Positions 53,140-63,450 are shown, numbered from the stretch's first letter. The stretch: 64,000 bases of DNA from Paenibacillus periandrae (GCF_022458865.1 NZ_JAJNMU010000002.1:186001-250000), one strand, 5' to 3'. Numbers and translations are program-made. Notes: generated from the sequence alone by a model not told the origin.

Positions 53140-53820
53140 TTAGATTTCTGGTTGAAGTTTCGTTTCCGGTTCAGGCTTGGATTCCATCGTAGGTTGGACT
53201 CCCGGTTCAAGTACAGTTTTCGGCTCAGGGGCCGACCAGCCAATCTCCTGCTCAATAACCTGCCATAATTCATCCTTACCAACACCGAGCTCAGATGAAA
53301 ACAACACCATACGGTCATGCTTTTCCATCTGCAGTGTTTCTCTGATGATTTTAACATGCTTCTGCCAATGACCTTTTGTTATTTTGTCTGCTTTGGTCGT
53401 AACGACAATCAAGGGAACATCATTATGCTTAAGCCAGGCAAACATGGTCTGATCGTCTTTGGAAGGCGCATGCCGAATATCAATGATTAACAGCACCAGC
53501 TTGAGATGTTCACGGTGCAGCAAATATTGCTCGATAAACTTGCCCCATATCTCACGTTTGGATTTGGAAACCTGTGCATATCCGTAACCCGGAAGATCGA
53601 CTAAATATAAGTCCGAATTGACTTTATAATAATTAAGCTGCTGGGTTTTCCCCGGCTTGGAGCTGGTTCGTGCCAGATTTTTGCGTTGGATGAGCCGATT
53701 AATCAGTGATGACTTGCCGACATTCGAACGCCCTGCCAGAGCTATCTCTGGCAAGGCGTCGGCAGGATACTGACTCGGACCAACCGCGCTGATAATAAAT
53801 TCAGCTTGATTGACCTTCAT
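53140..53820 (-). CDS. engB: Ribosome biogenesis GTPase EngB/YsxC
   Basis: 226 residues. G1 [10 protein letters not shown]3 DLPGYGYAQ and G4 TKADK are present; it assists late 50S assembly. The usual length is about 195-200; here a tail of about 30 residues rich in Pro, Glu and Lys ([23 protein letters not shown]) is added. The ATG at 53820 is 11 nt from GAGAGAG; GTG 53832 and TTG 53826 are alternatives. It follows lon, as in B. subtilis. Confidence 0.95.
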   Translation of the reverse strand: MKVNQAEFIISAVGPSQYPADALPEIALAGRSNVGKSSLINRLIQRKNLARTSSKPGKTQQLNYYKVNSDLYLVDLPGYGYAQVSKSKREIWGKFIEQYLLHREHLKLVLLIIDIRHAPSKDDQTMFAWLKHNDVPLIVVTTKADKITKGHWQKHVKIIRETLQMEKHDRMVLFSSELGVGKDELWQVIEQEIGWSAPEPKTVLEPGVQPTMESKPEPETKLQPEI

Positions 53821-53861
53821 AAACAATTTCACTCTCTCTTTATGGAGCTATGCTCCTTTAC

Positions 53862-56195
53862 TTATACACCAACAGGCCTGACTAAAGCATATTCCAGCAC
53901 TTCATCGACATGCGCCACCGGAATAAATCGCAGTTCGTTTCGCACGCTTTCCGGAATTTCTTCCAAGTCCTTGGCATTGTCCTTTGGAATAATGATTGTA
54001 CGAATACCCGCTCTGTGCGCTGCCAGGCTTTTTTCCTTGAGCCCGCCAATCGGCAGGACACGGCCACGCAGTGTAATCTCACCTGTCATGGCAACTTCCT
54101 TGGACACAGGAATGTTCGTGAGTGCTGAAATCAAAGCAGTAGCCATTGTAATCCCAGCAGATGGTCCATCCTTAGGTATGGCGCCTTCCGGGATATGAAT
54201 GTGTACATCCAGCTTTTCATGAAAGTCAGGTGCTATACGAAGCTGCCCGACGCGGGAACGCGTGTAACTGAACGCCGCCTGCGCAGATTCCTTCATGACA
54301 TCTCCCAGCTTACCGGTAAGTGTCAGCTTTCCGTTGCCTGGCATTACAGTAACCTCAATGACGAGCGTATCGCCGCCTACCTCAGTCCATGCCAGCCCTG
54401 TTACAGCACCAATCTGATCGGACTCCTCCGCCATACCGTGATGGAATTTGGCTGGGCCGAGAAAATCCTTCACATTGTCGGCATGAATCGTAACTATTTC
54501 ACCATCGCCTGACACAAGACGCTTAGCCGATTTACGGCAAATAGCTGCTACCTGCTGCTCCAGATTACGCACTCCTGCTTCACGCGTATACTCCCTGACA
54601 ATCTTCATAAGCGCTTGCTCGTCGATAATCAGCTGATCCTCACGCAGTCCATGATCCTTCTGCTGCTTGGGCAATAAAAAATTGCGCGCGATTTTATATT
54701 TCTCAATCTCAGTATAACCCGGAATGTAGAGGACTTCCATACGATCCAACAGCGGACGCGGAATATTGTGTACAGCATTCGCCGTAGTTACAAACATCAC
54801 ATTGGATAAATCAAACGGAACCTCAATATAGTGATCGCTAAAAGTGCTGTTTTGCTCCGGGTCCAGCACTTCCAGAAGTGCTGCTGCCGGATCTCCACGG
54901 AAATCCATCGCCATTTTATCGATCTCATCCAGTAAAAAAACCGGGTTGGTCGTGCCGGCATTTTTCATGCCTTGAATGATTCTTCCCGGCATCGCACCGA
55001 CATACGTACGCCGATGTCCACGGATTTCTGCCTCATCACGTACACCGCCCAGTGAGATGCGAACGAATTGTCGACCCAGTGATCTGGCGATCGAACGGGC
55101 GATTGACGTTTTACCAACACCTGGAGGGCCTACCAGACATAGAATCGGACCCTTTAGCTTCTTGACCAGCTGCTGTACCGCCAAATATTCCAGCACGCGT
55201 TCCTTCGGTTTTTCCAAGCCGTAATGATCCTCATTCAATATTTCTTCTGCATGAATAATATTCAGATCATCCTCGGTGAAGTTGGACCAAGGAATGCCAA
55301 GCAGCCAATCGATGTAATTACGGATGACACTGCCCTCAGCTGAGGTTGCAGGCAGCTTTTCCAGACGATCAATTTCTTTTTCGATCTTTTCCTTGACCTT
55401 CTCGGGAACTTCAGTCTCAGCAAGCAGCGAACGCAGCTCCTCAATCTCGCCTGTCCGTCCTTCTTTATCACCGAGCTCCTTTTGAATAGCCTTCATCTGC
55501 TCGCGAAGATAGTATTCCTTTTGCGTTTTCTCCATCTGCTTTTTGACGCGTTGACTGATTTTCCGTTCCAGCTCCAGCACTTCACGTTCATTGTTTAAAA
55601 TACTAAGCAGCTTTTCCAAACGATCCTTAACAGGAACCGTTTCAAGAATGTCCTGCTTGTCTTTGATCTTCAAGGATAAATGACTGCAGATGACGTCAGC
55701 CAAACGACCTGGCTCATCAATATCGGAAACGGCTGCCAATGTCTCCGGTGTTACCTTTTTTGACAAATTAATGTAATGCTCGAATTGATGCAGAACCGTG
55801 CGCATTAAGGCATCGATTTCGGGATCGCTCGTTTCCTGCTCAGGCAGCTCCCTGACCTGCACCTCATAGTACTCATCATTATTTAAAAATTCGGTAATCT
55901 CTGCACGCACTACCCCTTCAACCAGTACACGGATCGTACCGTTGGGAAGCTTAAGCATTTGTCTGACTTTGGCAATCGTACCAATGCGATATATATCTTC
56001 GGTGGTAGGTTCTTCAATATTAATCTCCGACTGCGAGCATAACAGAATCAAGCTGTCGTCCACCATGGACTTCTCAAGCGCTTTTACTGATTTCTCCCTG
56101 CCCACGTCCAGATGCAGCACCATACTCGGATAAACAAGCAGTCCACGCAAAGGAAGCAATGGCAAGCGCCGCACCTTTGTTTTATTCGGTCCCAT
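53862..56195 (-). CDS. lon: ATP-dependent protease LonA
   Basis: 777 residues. The N-terminal substrate domain ([21 protein letters not shown]) is followed by a coiled-coil region, the AAA+ domain with [13 protein letters not shown] and [21 protein letters not shown] in pieces, and a serine-lysine protease domain with the active serine in [13 protein letters not shown]. It degrades misfolded and regulatory proteins. AGGAGG precedes the ATG. The hairpin leader element lies directly upstream. Tandem with lonB as in B. subtilis. Confidence 0.98.
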   Translation of the reverse strand: MGPNKTKVRRLPLLPLRGLLVYPSMVLHLDVGREKSVKALEKSMVDDSLILLCSQSEINIEEPTTEDIYRIGTIAKVRQMLKLPNGTIRVLVEGVVRAEITEFLNNDEYYEVQVRELPEQETSDPEIDALMRTVLHQFEHYINLSKKVTPETLAAVSDIDEPGRLADVICSHLSLKIKDKQDILETVPVKDRLEKLLSILNNEREVLELERKISQRVKKQMEKTQKEYYLREQMKAIQKELGDKEGRTGEIEELRSLLAETEVPEKVKEKIEKEIDRLEKLPATSAEGSVIRNYIDWLLGIPWSNFTEDDLNIIHAEEILNEDHYGLEKPKERVLEYLAVQQLVKKLKGPILCLVGPPGVGKTSIARSIARSLGRQFVRISLGGVRDEAEIRGHRRTYVGAMPGRIIQGMKNAGTTNPVFLLDEIDKMAMDFRGDPAAALLEVLDPEQNSTFSDHYIEVPFDLSNVMFVTTANAVHNIPRPLLDRMEVLYIPGYTEIEKYKIARNFLLPKQQKDHGLREDQLIIDEQALMKIVREYTREAGVRNLEQQVAAICRKSAKRLVSGDGEIVTIHADNVKDFLGPAKFHHGMAEESDQIGAVTGLAWTEVGGDTLVIEVTVMPGNGKLTLTGKLGDVMKESAQAAFSYTRSRVGQLRIAPDFHEKLDVHIHIPEGAIPKDGPSAGITMATALISALTNIPVSKEVAMTGEITLRGRVLPIGGLKEKSLAAHRAGIRTIIIPKDNAKDLEEIPESVRNELRFIPVAHVDEVLEYALVRPVGV

Positions 56196-56204
56196 TCTGA
56201 AGCA

Positions 56205-56248
56205 CCTCCTGAGAACTTTGCTTTGGGCAAAGTTGACTTCGTAACATT
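56205..56248 (-). promoter_or_regulatory. Hairpin leader element before lon
   Basis: Minus-strand AATGTTACGAAGTCAACTTT continues to hairpin AACTTTG CCCAAAG CAAAGTT, then CTC, then AGGAGG. The stem differs in sequence from the SLH amidase copy but keeps pairing and the 3-nt distance to the Shine-Dalgarno. Confidence 0.65.
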
Positions 56249-56320
56249 CGCTGACGTTTACATTTTATCAAAATTAAAATCAAAACACCAATCGCCCTCC
56301 CACACCCATTATCATCTCAA

Positions 56321-56363
56321 AAAAAAGAAAAGCCGATGCTGCTTTTATTCCAGCGCATCGGCG
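56321..56363 (-). terminator. Terminator overlapping the lonB stop codon
   Basis: GCCGATGC / GCATCGGC, then TTTTCTTTTTTTT on the minus strand. The 5' arm is inside the last codons of lonB. Confidence 0.85.
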
Positions 56364-58048
56364 TGCAGCACCGTAATGGATGCGGCAGGTGCAAAATCTG
56401 GTTGTGCTCCATAGGCTTCCGGTAAAAACTTGAATTGTGATCCAAGCGCATAATCCAGCACTTCTTCAATGGATTCCACAGGAATAACCTCTAATCCGTG
56501 AAGACCGCTGAATATTTCCTGCCAATTTTCTTTGGGAATAATGACACGGGTCACACCAGCTTGAAATGCAGCTTCAACCTTTGCCACAACACCACCCACC
56601 GGCTTTACTGTACCGTGAATACCGATTTCTCCTGTCAATGCCAGATGGTTATCGACAGGTATTTGCAATATCGCTGAAGCGATAGCAACTGCCATCGAAA
56701 TGCCGGCTGAAGGGCCATCAATGGGTGTTCCGCCCGGGAAGTTGACATGAAGATCAAACTTGTAAGGATTGATCCCAAGCTTCCTCAAGACAGTCATCAC
56801 GTTTTCCACAGAGCCGCGCGCCATACTCTTGCGTCGGATCGTCTTTGATGATCCACCCATCTCTTCCTCGTCAACGATGCCCGTTATCGTCAGGTCGCCA
56901 ATTCCACCGTGTGTAACCGGAATAGCCGTCACCTCGATTTCTAATACCATGCCCAGATTAGGACCGTATACAGCCAGCCCGTTAACAAATCCAATCTCCG
57001 GTTTGGCTCCAACCTTTTTCTCCGGCCGTGGAGGAATTTGCGAGCTGTTAACCACCCATTCCACATCAGCGGAAGTTACTGTTTTGCATGCATCGGCTAA
57101 AGCCATCCCGGCAGCCAGTTGAATAATATTAACTGCTTCCCGGCCATTCGTAGCATGCTTCTTTACGACCTCAACCGCGGCGGTATTAACAGGAAAACCG
57201 ATTTTGATAAACGCCTTTTCGGCGATCTCTCCAATTTCACTCGGCAGCAGTGGTCGGAAAAATATTTCCATGCAACGCGAGCGAATAGCTGGCGGCAATT
57301 CTTGTGGATTCCGTGTCGTCGCACCGACCATTCTAAAATCGGCAGGCAGACCATTTTGAAAAATATCATGGATATAGGAAGGCACATTCGTGTCCTCCGA
57401 ATTATAATACGCGCTTTCGAGGAATACTTTACGATCCTCCAGCACCTTGAGCAGCTTGTTCATTTGATGCGGATGAAGCTCGCCAATCTCATCGATAAAT
57501 AAAATACCGCCGTGTGCTTTCGTTACAGCGCCTGGCTTGGGCTGAGGAATCCCGGCGACGCCCATCGCTCCCGCACCTTGATAAATCGGATCATGTACAG
57601 AACCAATCAAAGGGTCCGCTATCCCGCGTTCGTCAAACCGTGCCGTCGTCGCGTCCACCTCGGTAAATTGGGCATCTTGGCGAAACGGGGAGTCTTTGTT
57701 GCCTTTGGCTTCCTCCAGAACTACACGTGCAGCAGCCGTTTTCCCTACTCCCGGAGGTCCGTAGATGAGCACATGTTGAGGATTGGACCCGCACAAGGCT
57801 GCTTTAAGTGCCCTTAAGCCTTCCTTCTGTCCTACAATATCGTTCATCCCAGTCGGTCTAGTTTTTTCGGATAAGGGCTTGTTTAATGAGATGGAGCGAA
57901 GCTTACGCAATTTTTCCATTTCTTTTTTGGATTCTTTATCGATGGCAGTGCGATTTGTCTGCTGATTGCGCAGCAAATTCCAAAAATACATACCAATCAC
58001 AACTGCAAAAAACAGCTGGATAATCATCAAAATCACACTAATATTCAT
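56345..58048 (-). CDS. lonB: LonB protease (sporulation-type, membrane-anchored)
   Basis: 567 residues. An N-terminal membrane segment (SVILMIIQLFFAVVIGMYFW), an AAA+ domain with [14 protein letters not shown] and GILFIDEIGELHPHQMNK, and a Lon protease domain with DGPSAGISMAVA are present. The N-terminal substrate domain of LonA is absent, as in LonB. In B. subtilis it is made in the forespore. The ATG follows GAGGAGG. Confidence 0.95.
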   Translation of the reverse strand: MNISVILMIIQLFFAVVIGMYFWNLLRNQQTNRTAIDKESKKEMEKLRKLRSISLNKPLSEKTRPTGMNDIVGQKEGLRALKAALCGSNPQHVLIYGPPGVGKTAAARVVLEEAKGNKDSPFRQDAQFTEVDATTARFDERGIADPLIGSVHDPIYQGAGAMGVAGIPQPKPGAVTKAHGGILFIDEIGELHPHQMNKLLKVLEDRKVFLESAYYNSEDTNVPSYIHDIFQNGLPADFRMVGATTRNPQELPPAIRSRCMEIFFRPLLPSEIGEIAEKAFIKIGFPVNTAAVEVVKKHATNGREAVNIIQLAAGMALADACKTVTSADVEWVVNSSQIPPRPEKKVGAKPEIGFVNGLAVYGPNLGMVLEIEVTAIPVTHGGIGDLTITGIVDEEEMGGSSKTIRRKSMARGSVENVMTVLRKLGINPYKFDLHVNFPGGTPIDGPSAGISMAVAIASAILQIPVDNHLALTGEIGIHGTVKPVGGVVAKVEAAFQAGVTRVIIPKENWQEIFSGLHGLEVIPVESIEEVLDYALGSQFKFLPEAYGAQPDFAPAASITVLHADALE

Positions 58049-58099
58049 TAGGGGTCCCTCCTCAGAATTTGTATATAACTTACTTGGGCAGCATAAACT

Positions 58100-58131
58100 C
58101 GTTTCTTGGAATTGACCTCACAAGTATGTCC
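58100..58131 (-). promoter_or_regulatory. Degenerate leader element before lonB
   Basis: Minus-strand CATACTTGTGAGGTCAATT resembles the conserved block of the family, but the hairpin and the distance to the Shine-Dalgarno are not kept. Confidence 0.35.
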
Positions 58132-58258
58132 TTGCATGGTAGTATTCCCCTCTTGCAGACACACTAATCCTTACCTGAGAAAGTTTTCAAGTATGTATGA
58201 TAACAACGCATAGGAGAACGATAAGGAGTGAAAATGACGGAGGAGGATCCAATTACGT

Positions 58259-58963
58259 ATGCGAATACGAATAATGCTCTCTACAATTGTGATTGTGGGT
58301 ATGACCCTTTCCTGTTCGATCAGCGGTAAGGCAGCGTCAAAGCCTTATCCCTATATGATCAATCCATTTTTAACGAATGTCGATGTACTGTTGGATGTTG
58401 GCCATGGAGGTATAGATAGCGGAACGCTTCATGGGGATGTGTATGAAAAAGATATCAATCTGGAGATGGGTAAAATTACGTACAGCGTATTGCGGGAAAA
58501 AGGGCTGCGTGTTCTGCTCAACCGACTGGATGACTATGCGCTCAGCAGTGAAAACCTTTGGTTTCGCAATCGTTCCAGACATTTGAAGGATCTGGCTCAA
58601 CGCAGCCATCTTGCGAACGAAATTCATCCCAAAATCGTAATCAGCCTTCATGTCAATTGGGCAACCAACAGTAAAGCACGAGGACCTGTGGTGCTGCATC
58701 AAAAAAGCGAAGAAAGCAAACAGCTCGCTACCAGCTTGCAGCGATCACTGAATCTTTTGTACGCAACAGAAACAGCTCCTGTGTATGGAAAAACTTATTT
58801 TTTGCTTAAGCATATTCAGGTTCCAGCTGTTATTGTCGAAATGGGCTTCATCTCTAACGCTCAGGACCGCGAGCAAATGATGCAGCCCCAAAAGCAGCGT
58901 CAACTTGCCGATGCCATCTCTGCCGGAATATTGGCCTATTTGCAAAAAGAGCCAGCCCACTAA
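58259..58963 (+). CDS. CwlD-like N-acetylmuramoyl-L-alanine amidase
   Basis: 234 residues. A signal peptide or anchor (about 1-26) is followed by an amidase_3 domain: VLLDVGHGGIDSGTLHGD, ISLHVNWATNS and VIVEMGFISNAQDREQM supply the zinc ligands and the glutamate. There are no wall-binding repeats, and the size matches sporulation amidase CwlD, which with PdaA makes muramic lactam in the cortex. AGGAGG is 12 nt before the ATG. A 31-codon ORF (58234-58329) with a better ribosome site overlaps the start. The stop overlaps that of the convergent deacetylase gene. Confidence 0.88.
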   Translation: MRIRIMLSTIVIVGMTLSCSISGKAASKPYPYMINPFLTNVDVLLDVGHGGIDSGTLHGDVYEKDINLEMGKITYSVLREKGLRVLLNRLDDYALSSENLWFRNRSRHLKDLAQRSHLANEIHPKIVISLHVNWATNSKARGPVVLHQKSEESKQLATSLQRSLNLLYATETAPVYGKTYFLLKHIQVPAVIVEMGFISNAQDREQMMQPQKQRQLADAISAGILAYLQKEPAH

Positions 58964-59733
58964 GGGGCCAGCTGCGATATTTTCACAAATTCAGCATTTT
59001 GCTTCAGGGAAGGCACCGATTGCTGGATAGCGGCTGCAGTGTATTTGCCTGGCGTGCCTACATGACCAATGACAACTGTAGTCTCGTTATCCTTAACGTG
59101 TGCCTCCACCTTTCTGACCTGCTTGAAAATATGCGCACGTGTGTATTGATCATCCATGAAAATATGATTCTCAAGCGTTCTGACTCCCAGCTCCTTGGCT
59201 AAGGATTGAACCACACTTTTGTGCGTCGTTTTGCTGTCCAAGTAAATCAGATTGTTTTGTTTGCACACTTCCAGAATGATTCGCATCACCCTTGGATCTG
59301 CAGTCACCTTCGAGCCCATATGATTATTCATCCCAATTGCGAAGGGTACATCATTAATAGCAGCCTGCACTCTTGTGCGTACTTCTTCATCGGTCAAATC
59401 GGTGGTGATGGCTCCAGGTCCCAACCAGCTCTTTTTGCCGCGTACCGGCTCCATGGGCATATGGACCAATACATCGTGACCAAGCTTGTGCGCCCATTCA
59501 GCATCTCGCCGTGTCGTTGGCAGAAAAGGCATTACCGCTGCAGTAAATGGAATCGTTAAGGCCATCATGTCCTCGGTTCCACGCATATCGTTGCCAAAAT
59601 CGTCAATAACAATCGCTATCTTCTTGGTTATCGCCGGTGCTTCTTCTGGCTTTGGCTCTGCTTGGCTTATACCAGAACCAAGTGAAAACAATACGACTGA
59701 GCTGGCAATAAGCCACTTTGCAGCTTTGTGCAT
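58960..59733 (-). CDS. Divergent polysaccharide deacetylase family protein (YibQ type)
   Basis: 257 residues. A signal peptide ends near GISQA. The domain shows KIAIVIDDFGNDM, HDVLVHMPMEP, GMNNHMGSKVT and TVVIGHVGTPGK, the divergent NodB-like fold. It is secreted and probably acts on wall polysaccharide; the substrate is unknown. AAGGAGG precedes the ATG, with a leader element just upstream. It follows ispG by 162 nt and ends tail-to-tail with the amidase gene. Confidence 0.9.
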   Translation of the reverse strand: MHKAAKWLIASSVVLFSLGSGISQAEPKPEEAPAITKKIAIVIDDFGNDMRGTEDMMALTIPFTAAVMPFLPTTRRDAEWAHKLGHDVLVHMPMEPVRGKKSWLGPGAITTDLTDEEVRTRVQAAINDVPFAIGMNNHMGSKVTADPRVMRIILEVCKQNNLIYLDSKTTHKSVVQSLAKELGVRTLENHIFMDDQYTRAHIFKQVRKVEAHVKDNETTVVIGHVGTPGKYTAAAIQQSVPSLKQNAEFVKISQLAP

Positions 59734-59739
59734 GCTTAA

Positions 59740-59778
59740 CCTCCTTGTGCTTCTGTAAAAAGCTAACTTGTAAGCAAA
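59740..59778 (-). promoter_or_regulatory. Leader element before the deacetylase gene
   Basis: Minus-strand TTTGCTTACAAGTTAGCTTT, then TTACAGAAGCACAAGGAGG. A partial hairpin GCTT / AAGC remains. Confidence 0.45.
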
Positions 59779-59837
59779 TTTATTTCACCTGCTTTCCTTT
59801 GTTATTTGTCAATATCGGTCAGCCTATGCAAAGACGC

Positions 59838-59878
59838 CAAAAAGCAGCGCTCCCCGTTGTACAGAGAACGCTGCTTTC
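59838..59878 (-). terminator. Terminator after ispG
   Basis: GAAAGCAGCG / CGCTGCTTTTT on the minus strand with a loop of about 19 nt. Confidence 0.75.
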
Positions 59879-59895
59879 ATTGAGTAATGGATTGT

Positions 59896-61011
59896 TTATG
59901 AGGTCTGTGTGGAGTGATGTTTTCTGCCAGGTATTTCGCCTGTTCTCCCAAAATGCTCCACGATAATATCGATTTCTTTTTTAAGCTCGGCCAAAAGCTC
60001 CGCTTCTGGTACTTTACGAATCATTTCTCCGTAACGGAACAGCATACCTTCTCCACGAGCTCCTGCGATCCCGATATCAGCCTCTCTGGCTTCTCCTGGA
60101 CCATTTACAGCGCAGCCGAGGACAGATACCTTAATCGGCACTTTAATCTTGGCAATGTAGTCTTCTACTTCATTAGCGATCGAGAATAGATCAATATCCA
60201 GTCTACCGCAGGTCGGGCATGAAACAAGCGTAGCCGCGTTCGTAATCAAGCCGAAGGTTTTGAGCAGCTCACGAGCTACTTTAATTTCTTCAACGGGATC
60301 GGCGCTGAGTGAAATCCGCAAAGTGTTGCCCAATCCCATGTTCAGCAAAGCGCCAATACCCGCAGCACTTTTCACTGAGCCCGTAAACAAGGTTCCCGCC
60401 TCAGTGATTCCAAGATGCAGCGGATACCGGAATGCTTCTGCGGCTTTTTGGTAAGCAGCAATGGCCATCGGCACATCCGATGCTTTCAAGGAGACGATGA
60501 TGTCATGGAAATCAAGCTCTTCGAGAATATTGATATGAAACAGTGCGCTTTCGACCATGGCTTCCGGCGTTGGATACCCATATTTTTCCAAAAGGTGGTT
60601 TTCCAAAGAACCTGCGTTTACCCCGATCCGAATCGGGATTCCGCGCTCCTTGCAGGCTTTAACAACCGCTTCTACTTTCTCGCGGCGGCCGATATTACCC
60701 GGATTGATCCGAACCTTGTCAATGCCATTCTCAATTGCCATCAGTGCAAGACGGTGATCAAAATGAATATCAGCAACCAAAGGGATGTGAATTTGTCTCT
60801 TGATCTCTTTGATCGCTTCTGCTGCTTCTTTGTTATTAACGGTAACGCGTACCATCTGACATCCGGCTTCTTCCAAACGGTGAATTTCAGCAACCGTCGC
60901 TTTGACATCAGCCGTTTTGGTTGTGCACATGCTCTGCATAATGACTTCGTTGCTTCCACCGATTGTCAAATTCCCTACTTTAACGGGAATGGTCTCCGCT
61001 CTGTGAAACAT
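59896..61011 (-). CDS. ispG: 4-hydroxy-3-methylbut-2-enyl diphosphate synthase (flavodoxin)
   Basis: 371 residues. The seventh enzyme of the MEP isoprenoid pathway. [30 protein letters not shown] and the 4Fe-4S cysteines in VSCPTCGR and [11 protein letters not shown] are diagnostic. The ATG at 61011 has GGAGAG 9 nt upstream and fits family N-termini; ATGs at 61029 and 61041 are weaker. It lies about 100 nt after clpX. Confidence 0.96.
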   Translation of the reverse strand: MFHRAETIPVKVGNLTIGGSNEVIMQSMCTTKTADVKATVAEIHRLEEAGCQMVRVTVNNKEAAEAIKEIKRQIHIPLVADIHFDHRLALMAIENGIDKVRINPGNIGRREKVEAVVKACKERGIPIRIGVNAGSLENHLLEKYGYPTPEAMVESALFHINILEELDFHDIIVSLKASDVPMAIAAYQKAAEAFRYPLHLGITEAGTLFTGSVKSAAGIGALLNMGLGNTLRISLSADPVEEIKVARELLKTFGLITNAATLVSCPTCGRLDIDLFSIANEVEDYIAKIKVPIKVSVLGCAVNGPGEAREADIGIAGARGEGMLFRYGEMIRKVPEAELLAELKKEIDIIVEHFGRTGEIPGRKHHSTQTS

Positions 61012-61113
61012 AACATATATCTCTCCCATGATACCAAACATCCTCCGCTCCGATTCAAGCCGGATCGGCCAGTAAATGGATTGGAGGCTGCTATGGTTAG
61101 TATATACTCAAGC

Positions 61114-62388
61114 TTAGGCGCTCTCTTCTTTTTTCTTCAACGATGCTTTGCCATCTTTGCTTCCAGCAGTAATTTCGGGAGCAACCTTGGATTGTACAGC
61201 TTCCTTCGTCACTACGCAGCTGGAGTTTTCTGTATGAGAAGGAGCTTCATACATCACTTCAAGCATGATGCTTTCGATAATGGCTCTTAAGCCACGGGCA
61301 CCTGTATTCCGTTTGATCGCTTCACGAGCAATTTCCTCGAGCGCTTCCGCATTGAACTCCAAATTCACGCTGTCCATTTCAAGCAGCTTTTGATACTGCT
61401 TAACAAGCGCATTTTTAGGCTCCGTCAGGATGCGAACAAGTGCCGGCTCATCAAGCGGCTCCAAAGTTGAGATAACCGGAAGCCGTCCAACGAATTCGGG
61501 AATCAAACCGAAACGAAGCAAATCCTCCGGCAGCACCATGGACAGGTACTCGCCCGGCTTCAAATCAACCTTCACGCCATCAGTACCAAAACCGATTACT
61601 TTTTTGCCGAGTCTGCGTTTGATGATTTGCTCCAAACCGTCGAAGGCACCACCGCAAATAAATAAAATGTTGGTTGTATCGATCTGAATGAATTCCTGAT
61701 GTGGATGCTTACGTCCGCCTTGCGGTGGAACCGAAGCTACTGTACCTTCCAGGATTTTCAACAAAGCCTGTTGCACACCTTCACCGGATACATCTCGTGT
61801 AATGGATGGGTTTTCCGATTTACGTGCTACCTTATCAATTTCATCGATATAGATGATGCCGCGCTCTGCTTTTTCCACATCATAATCAGCAGCCTGGATC
61901 AGCTTTAACAAAATATTTTCAACGTCTTCGCCAACATAACCAGCTTCAGTCAAAGAAGTAGCATCCGCAATGGCAAAAGGCACGTTCAAAATTTTGGCTA
62001 AAGTTTGAGCAAGCAGCGTTTTACCGCTTCCTGTTGGTCCCAGAAGAACGATATTGCTCTTTTGCAATTCAACCTCTTCTGATTTGCTTTGCTGTGAATT
62101 GATTCGCTTGTAGTGATTATAAACCGCTACAGACAACGATTTCTTAGCTTGTTCCTGACCAATAACGTATTGATCCAAAATATTACGAATTTCCTTTGGC
62201 TTTGGTACATCCTTCAGATCAAGCTCTTCTTCGTGACCCAATTCTTCCTCAACGATTTCTGTGCAAAGCTCAATACATTCATCGCATATATAAACTCCCG
62301 GCCCAGCTACCAGCTTGCGTACTTGTTCCTGCGATTTGCCGCAGAATGAGCATTTGAGTTGGCCTTTTTCATCGTTAAATTTAAACAT
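61114..62388 (-). CDS. clpX: ClpX ATPase subunit
   Basis: 424 residues. The zinc-binding domain [14 protein letters not shown] with CDEC is at the N-terminus. The AAA+ domain has Walker [16 protein letters not shown], Walker [14 protein letters not shown] and the ClpP-docking loop IGFGTDG region. It unfolds substrates for ClpP. AAGGAG precedes the ATG. It follows clpP by 11 nt. In B. subtilis clpP is elsewhere, so this is the more general bacterial order. Confidence 0.98.
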   Translation of the reverse strand: MFKFNDEKGQLKCSFCGKSQEQVRKLVAGPGVYICDECIELCTEIVEEELGHEEELDLKDVPKPKEIRNILDQYVIGQEQAKKSLSVAVYNHYKRINSQQSKSEEVELQKSNIVLLGPTGSGKTLLAQTLAKILNVPFAIADATSLTEAGYVGEDVENILLKLIQAADYDVEKAERGIIYIDEIDKVARKSENPSITRDVSGEGVQQALLKILEGTVASVPPQGGRKHPHQEFIQIDTTNILFICGGAFDGLEQIIKRRLGKKVIGFGTDGVKVDLKPGEYLSMVLPEDLLRFGLIPEFVGRLPVISTLEPLDEPALVRILTEPKNALVKQYQKLLEMDSVNLEFNAEALEEIAREAIKRNTGARGLRAIIESIMLEVMYEAPSHTENSSCVVTKEAVQSKVAPEITAGSKDGKASLKKKEESA

Positions 62389-62399
62389 GGGATCACTCC

Positions 62400-62993
62400 T
62401 TATCCATTCAATTCGCTACGAGTGATGACCGCATCAATGAGCCCATAGTTCTTGGCTTCCTCTGCACTCATGAAGTTATCACGGTCGGTATCGCGCTCAA
62501 TTTTTTCATATGGCTGCCCTGTCCGGTCTACATATATCTGATTCAGCTTCTGCTTGGTTTTGATAATCCAATCCGCATGAATCTTAATGTCTGAAGCCTG
62601 GCCTCTGACACCACCCAGTGGCTGGTGAATCATGACCTCACTATTAGGCAGTGCAAAACGTTTGCCTGGTGCGCCTGCTGTTAATAACAGAGATCCCATG
62701 CTGGCTGCCATGCCGACACAAATCGTTGAAACATCCGGCTTAATAAACTGCATCGTATCATATATACCCAATCCGGCAGTAACCGAACCGCCAGGAGAAT
62801 TGATGTACAAATGAATATCCTTCTCCGCATCACTCGCAGATAAGAATAGCAGCTGAGCAATAACGAGGTTGGCAACATCATCGTCAATGCCGCTACCGAT
62901 AAAGATGATCCGGTCCTTTAATAGGCGGGAATAAATATCATACGAGCGTTCTCCGCGTCCTTCCTGCTCGACAACCATAGGTATCAGACCCAT
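62400..62993 (-). CDS. clpP: ClpP protease proteolytic subunit
   Basis: 197 residues. The catalytic serine is in [13 protein letters not shown], the histidine in VMIHQPLGG, and the N-terminal propeptide is short. It forms the tetradecameric chamber for ClpX and ClpC. AAAGGGG precedes the ATG. A likely -10 (minus-strand TACAAT, about 63035) lies upstream; no CtsR box is visible. Confidence 0.98.
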   Translation of the reverse strand: MGLIPMVVEQEGRGERSYDIYSRLLKDRIIFIGSGIDDDVANLVIAQLLFLSASDAEKDIHLYINSPGGSVTAGLGIYDTMQFIKPDVSTICVGMAASMGSLLLTAGAPGKRFALPNSEVMIHQPLGGVRGQASDIKIHADWIIKTKQKLNQIYVDRTGQPYEKIERDTDRDNFMSAEEAKNYGLIDAVITRSELNG

Positions 62994-63087
62994 TGTTCCA
63001 ACCCCTTTACTTCAAAATGTGGTTCATTTTTTATTGTATCAGAAAAGAAAACATTACACCAATCGATACACACAGTACCCTCCCAAA

Positions 63088-63146
63088 CCCTCCCTACAGG
63101 GAGGGCTCCAAAGGGCGCTGCCCTCTGGACTCCCTTAACGGGGGAG
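63088..63146. repeat. REP-like cluster of three short palindromes
   Basis: CCCTCCC TACA GGGAGGG (63088-63105), CCAAAGGGC GCT GCCCTCTGG (63108-63128) and CTCCC ... GGGAG (63130-63146) lie side by side. GC-rich stacked hairpins in a spacer look like a dispersed intergenic repeat. No ORF with a ribosome site is present. Confidence 0.65.
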
Positions 63147-63152
63147 ATACGG

Positions 63153-63349
63153 GTTGTGTTCTCGGGTCGCTTTCGTTCCTGCGGAACACGCTGGATTGGT
63201 GTGCGTTGATGCGTTGAGATACTGTTGTGTTCTCGGGCCGCTTTCGTTCCTACGGAACACGCTTGAATTGTTGTGCGTTGGTGCATTGAGACGACTGTTG
63301 TGTTCTCGGGTCGCTTTGGCCCCTTCGGGACAAGCTTTACTTTGAGCGC
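63153..63349. repeat. Tandem repeat, about 72 bp, two and a half copies
   Basis: Copies start with GTTGTGTTCTCGGGTCGCTT at 63153, 63224 and 63297. Each has a central hairpin: GTTCC TGC GGAAC, GTTCC TAC GGAAC and CCC TTC GGG. The stem bases differ in the third copy but pairing is kept. Confidence 0.8.
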
Positions 63350-63450
63350 ACGGGGTTATGCTACTTTACTTCTTTACTGCTACTTTGCTACTTAGTGATT
63401 CTTTGTTGCAATTATGTTTGATTGGTTAAGGTGTTCTATGTATTACATTT

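Noticed and set aside
60415-61290. 291-codon plus-strand frame across ispG and the end of clpX
   Set aside because: It is antisense to two conserved genes and lacks a ribosome site and domain.
62994-63060. CtsR operator before clpP
   Set aside because: No GGTCAAA-type direct heptad repeat is found in the upstream region.
62984-63286. 100-codon minus-strand frame over the tig-clpP repeats
   Set aside because: The peptide only reflects the repeats, with recurring HQRT and RPENTTR segments, and the frame runs into the clpP start; no ribosome site.
63153-63349. CRISPR array
   Set aside because: The units are contiguous tandem repeats with internal hairpins, without unique spacers of even length and without cas genes.
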